Assembly: GCA_021613335.1 (NCBI GenBank)
Contig: JAJTWR010000431.1
Coordinates: 1,426,001-1,490,000 of the forward strand
Length of the DNA stretch: 64,000 nt
Source: Whitmania pigra
Taxonomy: Eukaryota; Annelida; Clitellata; Hirudinida; Haemopidae
Direction: 5' to 3'
The notes under the pieces were generated by a model. The model saw nothing but the letters and a program-made list of their open reading frames with translations. It had not been told where the DNA came from and ran no database searches. This document shows positions 60,939 through 64,000 of the stretch, piece by piece (the first letter of the stretch is position 1; each line of letters starts with the position of its first letter). Both the position numbers and the translations under genes were made by a program.

Positions 60939-62147
60939 TTACTTCTTCTTCGAGGCTTTCGAGACCTTCGTAGGCCTGAGGAATCGCGGCAACTTCCCCG
61001 GCGCCGCTGCTTGTCTTGCCGGGGCCGGAGGAGGAGCTGGACGAAGCGTCATGGGCGATTTCCGGGTAGGAGTTTCGACTGCGGCCGAAGGGGGTGCCTC
61101 TAGGGTTGGCGGTGGCGATAGCGGCGGCGTCGGAGGCGGGCCCATTTCTGGTTCGGCAGGATTTTCTTCCCTCGGCGCTCCCCCGCCCGATGATGGCGGG
61201 GGCGGCGGAATCTCTCTCGAAGGAGCGGCGACCGAAGAATCCGGTGGAGCGACGGCTCGCCCTTGGGAATCAATCTTTACCGTAGAGACCGCCTCGGAAG
61301 CCGCTTTGAGCTCCGCGTAGCCTGGAAGTTGCGTATTGTTCGGGAGGACGACGATGTACGCGCGGCGGTTGAGTGCTCGCCCTTCCACACTCTCATTCGA
61401 GGCGCGGGGGCTCGAGTCCCCAAAGGTCTGGGCACTCACGCGATTTTGCGCGAGTGGCCCACCCTTCCGGACGGTCATCACCTGGGTGATGGCGAGGGCG
61501 CGTGCAGCGCCCAGGTCCCAGTTGCTGGCATATCCGCTGCCGGCCGGCGAACTCGAATCGGTGTAGGTCTCGACGACGAAGCGTGGCTTCGGCTCCAGAG
61601 TCGCAAGTGTCCGTGCCGCTTCTTGAATGGTCATCACACCGGAAGGAGTCAGGTTTGCGGTGTTGTTGACGAAGAGACTGTCGACAGGGAGGGCCACCAG
61701 GATTCGTCCATCCTCAATGATCGCTTGTGGCTTCCCGGCTTGGCTCGTGACACCGAGCTTGCTGCGGAGCGACCAGTATTCGGCTACCCGCGCCTCCGCG
61801 ACGGCCTTACGCTTTTCGTGATCCGCGACGGTTTGCTGGAGCTTTGCATACTGGTCCTGTAGCTGGGCCTGGCGAGTGGACACCGTCGAGAGCTCCTGCG
61901 AGGTCTGGTTCAAGCTCGTCGTGAGCGCCGCGATTTTAACTTTCTCGGCTTCGAGGTCTTGGGTAAGGTTGTCCGCCTCACCTTCCCAGGCTTGAGCGTC
62001 CTCGGTGGCCTTCGCGAGTTCGCCACGGGTCTCTGCTAATTCCGATTGGATGAGGTCTCGTTCCGAAAGAAGGGTGTCGAATTTTTTCTTGGGAACGCAC
62101 GAAACGACGAACAAGGTCGCTCCGACGAAGAAGGCATATTGTTTCAT
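60939..62147 (-). CDS. OmpA-like lipoprotein with coiled coil and Pro-rich tail
   Basis: 402 residues from ATG 62147; the frame extends to 62216. Lipobox VVSC, then a heptad-rich coiled coil (about 25-125) and an OmpA_C peptidoglycan-binding-like domain (about 145-275: GRILVALPVDSLFVNNTANL, RFVVETYTDSSSPAGSGYASN, RALAITQVM, RALNRRAYIVVLPN). The rest is a Pro/Ala-rich linker ending basic (KVSKASKKK). Typical of outer-membrane anchors to the cell wall. Divergent from the ThiF-arm-like gene (89 bp). Confidence 0.85.
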   Translation of the reverse strand: MKQYAFFVGATLFVVSCVPKKKFDTLLSERDLIQSELAETRGELAKATEDAQAWEGEADNLTQDLEAEKVKIAALTTSLNQTSQELSTVSTRQAQLQDQYAKLQQTVADHEKRKAVAEARVAEYWSLRSKLGVTSQAGKPQAIIEDGRILVALPVDSLFVNNTANLTPSGVMTIQEAARTLATLEPKPRFVVETYTDSSSPAGSGYASNWDLGAARALAITQVMTVRKGGPLAQNRVSAQTFGDSSPRASNESVEGRALNRRAYIVVLPNNTQLPGYAELKAASEAVSTVKIDSQGRAVAPPDSSVAAPSREIPPPPPSSGGGAPREENPAEPEMGPPPTPPLSPPPTLEAPPSAAVETPTRKSPMTLRPAPPPAPARQAAAPGKLPRFLRPTKVSKASKKK

Positions 62148-62236
62148 GTAAGTGCCCCTAAATTCTTGTTGTTTGAGTGTCTGTGCATCCGTATGAAGGA
62201 GAAGCCTAGGCCCCAATTATTTCAGCGTAGGATATC

Positions 62237-62677
62237 ATGGACGAAAGAAAAATTCAACAGTTCTGGAGGCAGGCCCTCGTGCCAGGCGTTGGCAAAGTTG
62301 GTCAACTCAGGCTCATGGACCGGAAAGTTTCGGTACACGGAAACTCGCCCGCACTGAGGGTTGCGTCAGAATACCTGCTTGCAGGTGGGACGGAAGTTAC
62401 AGCGGAGCCAAACCCCCACCTGTTGCTGCGCGACGCTCCAAGCTCCGGCTGGGGCTCGTCACCTGCGGAAGTCATCCTGTTCCCGGCGGGCATACTCTAC
62501 CGGCAAGGACCTGTGGAGAGTCCGCGCCTCGATGAGGCTCTGCTGGGAGAACTTCAAGAGCCGAATCCGGATACGATTTCGATGGTTGCTGGCACTTTGC
62601 TCGCGCTCTGTTGCCAACGGTTGTTGCTCGATGTGGGCGGACCGGGCTTCGGGCGAATTTTGTTCCCCAAATATTAA
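62237..62677 (+). CDS. Degenerate ThiF-like N-terminal protein
   Basis: A 146-residue protein. The start, RKIQQFWRQALVPGVGKVGQ, lines up with the N-terminal arm of MoeB/ThiF proteins (Y-x-RQ-ILxPxxGxxGQxxL), including the R-Q that supplies the arginine to the neighbouring active site. The next strand and helix follow E1 order, but the GxGGLG nucleotide loop is replaced (VHGNSPALRVASEYL), and no catalytic Asp/Lys set is seen. It may be an inactive partner for the short ThiF at 60278, or a decayed relic. Function unknown. Confidence 0.55.
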   Translation: MDERKIQQFWRQALVPGVGKVGQLRLMDRKVSVHGNSPALRVASEYLLAGGTEVTAEPNPHLLLRDAPSSGWGSSPAEVILFPAGILYRQGPVESPRLDEALLGELQEPNPDTISMVAGTLLALCCQRLLLDVGGPGFGRILFPKY

Positions 62678-62826
62678 TTAGATTCCAGTGTATACAAAAT
62701 TCATAAAAGTTAATTCGACATCTCGAAATCGATAGGTTTGTAACTTAATGCCTTCAAATCTATCAAAAAATCGGGTATGAAAGCCGATCACTTCTTTCAA
62801 CTTCTGACCCTCTATCAAGCGAATAA

Positions 62827-63660
62827 ATGCAAAAAATTCAAGGCTTTACGATATGGATTACCGGCATGTTGGGCGCCGGAAAGTCGTCTACCGCCGGTTA
62901 CCTTGCAGCCCGTTTAAGGCAGGTTGATCGCAACGTAGTGGTTTTGGATGAGGATGAACTCTCCGAAACCTTTTGGACCGGGCTAGATCCAGCGACGCCA
63001 GAAGACTGGAAACTGGTCACCAACCGGATTGCCTGGATTGCCGATGCGATGAGCCGCGCTGGTCTCGCGGTCGTCGTAGCCAGCACGAGCCCCTTCAAGG
63101 TCCAGCGCGAGGAGATTCGCCGGCGCCTGAGCCGCTACATCGAGGTGTTCATCGACTGCCCGACCGACGTGCTGATCAAACGCGATACGACGGGCCTCTA
63201 CAAAAAAGCCCTCGCGAGCGCGATACCGCACTTTCCCGGCATAACCTCGCCGTACGAGCCGCCGACCACGCCGGAAGTGCCTTTGTTCTCCGAGAACGAA
63301 TCCACCGAAGAGGGCGCGACCAAGGTGTTCCGGGCTTTGCTCGACCTCGGCCTCCTGACACCGGAAGACTTCAAGGTCATATCCGGCCCCTTGGGGAAGA
63401 AGAAGCCTGCGAAGGCCAAGCCTGCCCCGGCGCCAAAAGCGGCCAAGAAGGCCGTCGCCGCGAAACCAGCGGCTTCGGCGAAGGACGCTGCCTCCAAGAA
63501 AAAAGCCTCGAAGGGGGAGGCCAAGAAGAAGGACGCACCAAAGAAAGAGTCTGGGAAGAAGGAATCCAAGAAAGACTCAGGAAAGAAAAAAGATTCTTCA
63601 AAAAAAGAATCGAAAAAAGCCGGAAAGTCCGGTTCCAAGAAGAGCAAAAAGAAGAAATGA
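62827..63660 (+). CDS. Adenylylsulfate-kinase-like protein with long lysine tail
   Basis: A 277-residue protein. Residues 1-185 are CysC-like: FTIWITGMLGAGKSSTAGYLA (P-loop, residues 13-20), VVLDEDELSETF, IAWIADAMSRAGLAVVVAST, the Arg-rich KVQREEIRRRL, and IEVFIDCPTDVLIKRDTTGLYKKAL followed by PGITSPYEPP, all in APS-kinase order. From about 190 to the end the chain is mostly Lys, Ala, Ser and Pro (KKPAKAKPAPAP, KKKDSSKKESKK). CysC forms PAPS; no cysD/cysN partner lies nearby, and the LDxD variation leaves the exact substrate open. A 149-bp AT-rich spacer precedes it; larE follows after 18 bp. Confidence 0.85.
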   Translation: MQKIQGFTIWITGMLGAGKSSTAGYLAARLRQVDRNVVVLDEDELSETFWTGLDPATPEDWKLVTNRIAWIADAMSRAGLAVVVASTSPFKVQREEIRRRLSRYIEVFIDCPTDVLIKRDTTGLYKKALASAIPHFPGITSPYEPPTTPEVPLFSENESTEEGATKVFRALLDLGLLTPEDFKVISGPLGKKKPAKAKPAPAPKAAKKAVAAKPAASAKDAASKKKASKGEAKKKDAPKKESGKKESKKDSGKKKDSSKKESKKAGKSGSKKSKKKK

Positions 63661-63678
63661 TCGGTTACAGAGTGAGGA

Positions 63679-64000
63679 ATGGCTACGCCCGACTACCGAG
63701 TCATCTGCGCCACCACAGCGAGCAAGCTCGTAGCGCTGCGTTCGGCCATTCGGGCGCGGGGCTCGGCGCTCGTCGCCTTCTCCGGCGGCGTTGATTCTAC
63801 GCTCGTACTGAAGGTCGCCTGCGACGAACTCGGTCCGGCGGCGGTGGCCTTCACCGCCAGCTCACCGGCGATGCCGCAAGAAGAACTCGATGAAGCCTCC
63901 CGCATCGCCGCAGCCATCGGCGCGCGCCATGTGGTTGTCCGCTCGCAGGAGCTGGAGCGCCCGGAGTATCGCGCCAACGCTTCCGACCGCTGCTACTTCT
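63679..64000 (+). CDS. larE: LarE-like ATP-dependent sulfur transferase (3' part outside window)
   Basis: About 107 codons from ATG 63679 to the window edge. PP-loop motif ALVAFSGGVDSTLVLKVA near residue 32, then FTASSPAMPQEELDEASRIAA, and NASDRCYF, the start of the LarE NPDRCYFCK signature. LarE sacrifices a cysteine sulfur, or uses an iron-sulfur cluster, to thiolate the nickel-pincer cofactor precursor. Without larB and larC in view, related PP-loop enzymes are possible. Confidence 0.85.
   Translation, partial: MATPDYRVICATTASKLVALRSAIRARGSALVAFSGGVDSTLVLKVACDELGPAAVAFTASSPAMPQEELDEASRIAAAIGARHVVVRSQELERPEYRANASDRCYF

Overview
This is a 64 kb, GC-rich (roughly 60-65 percent by eye), gene-dense chromosomal segment of a Gram-negative bacterium. 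Outer-membrane and lipoprotein genes, an RND/TolC pump, Asp/Gly/Pro-rich lipoprotein linkers, a CarD-like regulator with an acidic-then-basic tail, zinc-ribbon/GYF-type proteins, GatCAB and a TRAP transporter with a TatT lipoprotein together point to the Myxococcota / former Deltaproteobacteria. That placement is an inference. No rRNA, phage, insertion sequence or CRISPR array was seen.

Layout. 0-5.6 kb: a four-gene, ATGA-coupled tetR-adaptor-RND-TolC efflux operon (the TolC gene runs off the left edge) behind a tandem operator-like repeat. 5.6-12.4 kb: HEAT-repeat lipoprotein, family 2 glycosyltransferase, small lipoprotein, tyrS, a CBS-domain membrane protein and an unknown basic protein. 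12.4-17.5 kb: MoxR ATPase, class V aminotransferase, acsA, maiA and tRNA-Gln. 17.5-20.2 kb: two paralogous Asp-box beta-propeller lipoproteins. 20.5-29.6 kb: pfkA, a TRAP transporter (fused small/large permease, TatT, TatP) with a CitE-like aldolase, then a zinc-ribbon protein, gatC and gatA. 29.6-32.3 kb: a CLC channel with fluoride-type motifs behind gatB. 32.4-39.2 kb: a complete, tightly coupled trpEGDCFBA operon with a tryptophan-rich mini-ORF in front and a trpA gene carrying two compensating frameshifts. 39.2-43.2 kb: NTF2-like/MarR pair, a broken ACC deaminase gene, a zinc alcohol dehydrogenase and initiator tRNA-Met with promoter and terminator. 43.2-46.8 kb: EamA transporter, then a lower-GC islet with an XRE/ImmA-IrrE protein and a DUF4411 PIN-like protein, followed by a 5'-truncated membrane gene. 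46.8-50.6 kb: SCO-cytochrome c-YHS fusion, five-S1-domain protein and a lipoprotein. 50.6-54.7 kb: CarD-like regulator, archaemetzincin-like protein, unknown protein and family 39 glycosyltransferase. 54.7-58.6 kb: surface-sugar nucleotide operon (DTW protein, UDP-sugar dehydrogenase, two epimerases). 58.7-64 kb: M24 peptidase, a 40-residue basic protein, ThiF-like enzyme, OmpA-like lipoprotein, a ThiF-arm-like protein, an APS-kinase-like protein with a long lysine tail, and the start of larE.

Themes. Translational coupling by 4-bp ATGA/GTGA overlaps is the rule inside operons. tRNA-Gln together with gatC, gatA and gatB fits the indirect Gln-tRNA pathway. Lysine/alanine-rich tails recur on unrelated proteins (TrpE, CarD-like, APS-kinase-like, an unknown protein). 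Two genes (trpA and the ACC deaminase) carry lesions that are either genuine decay or sequencing errors; raw-read support would decide.
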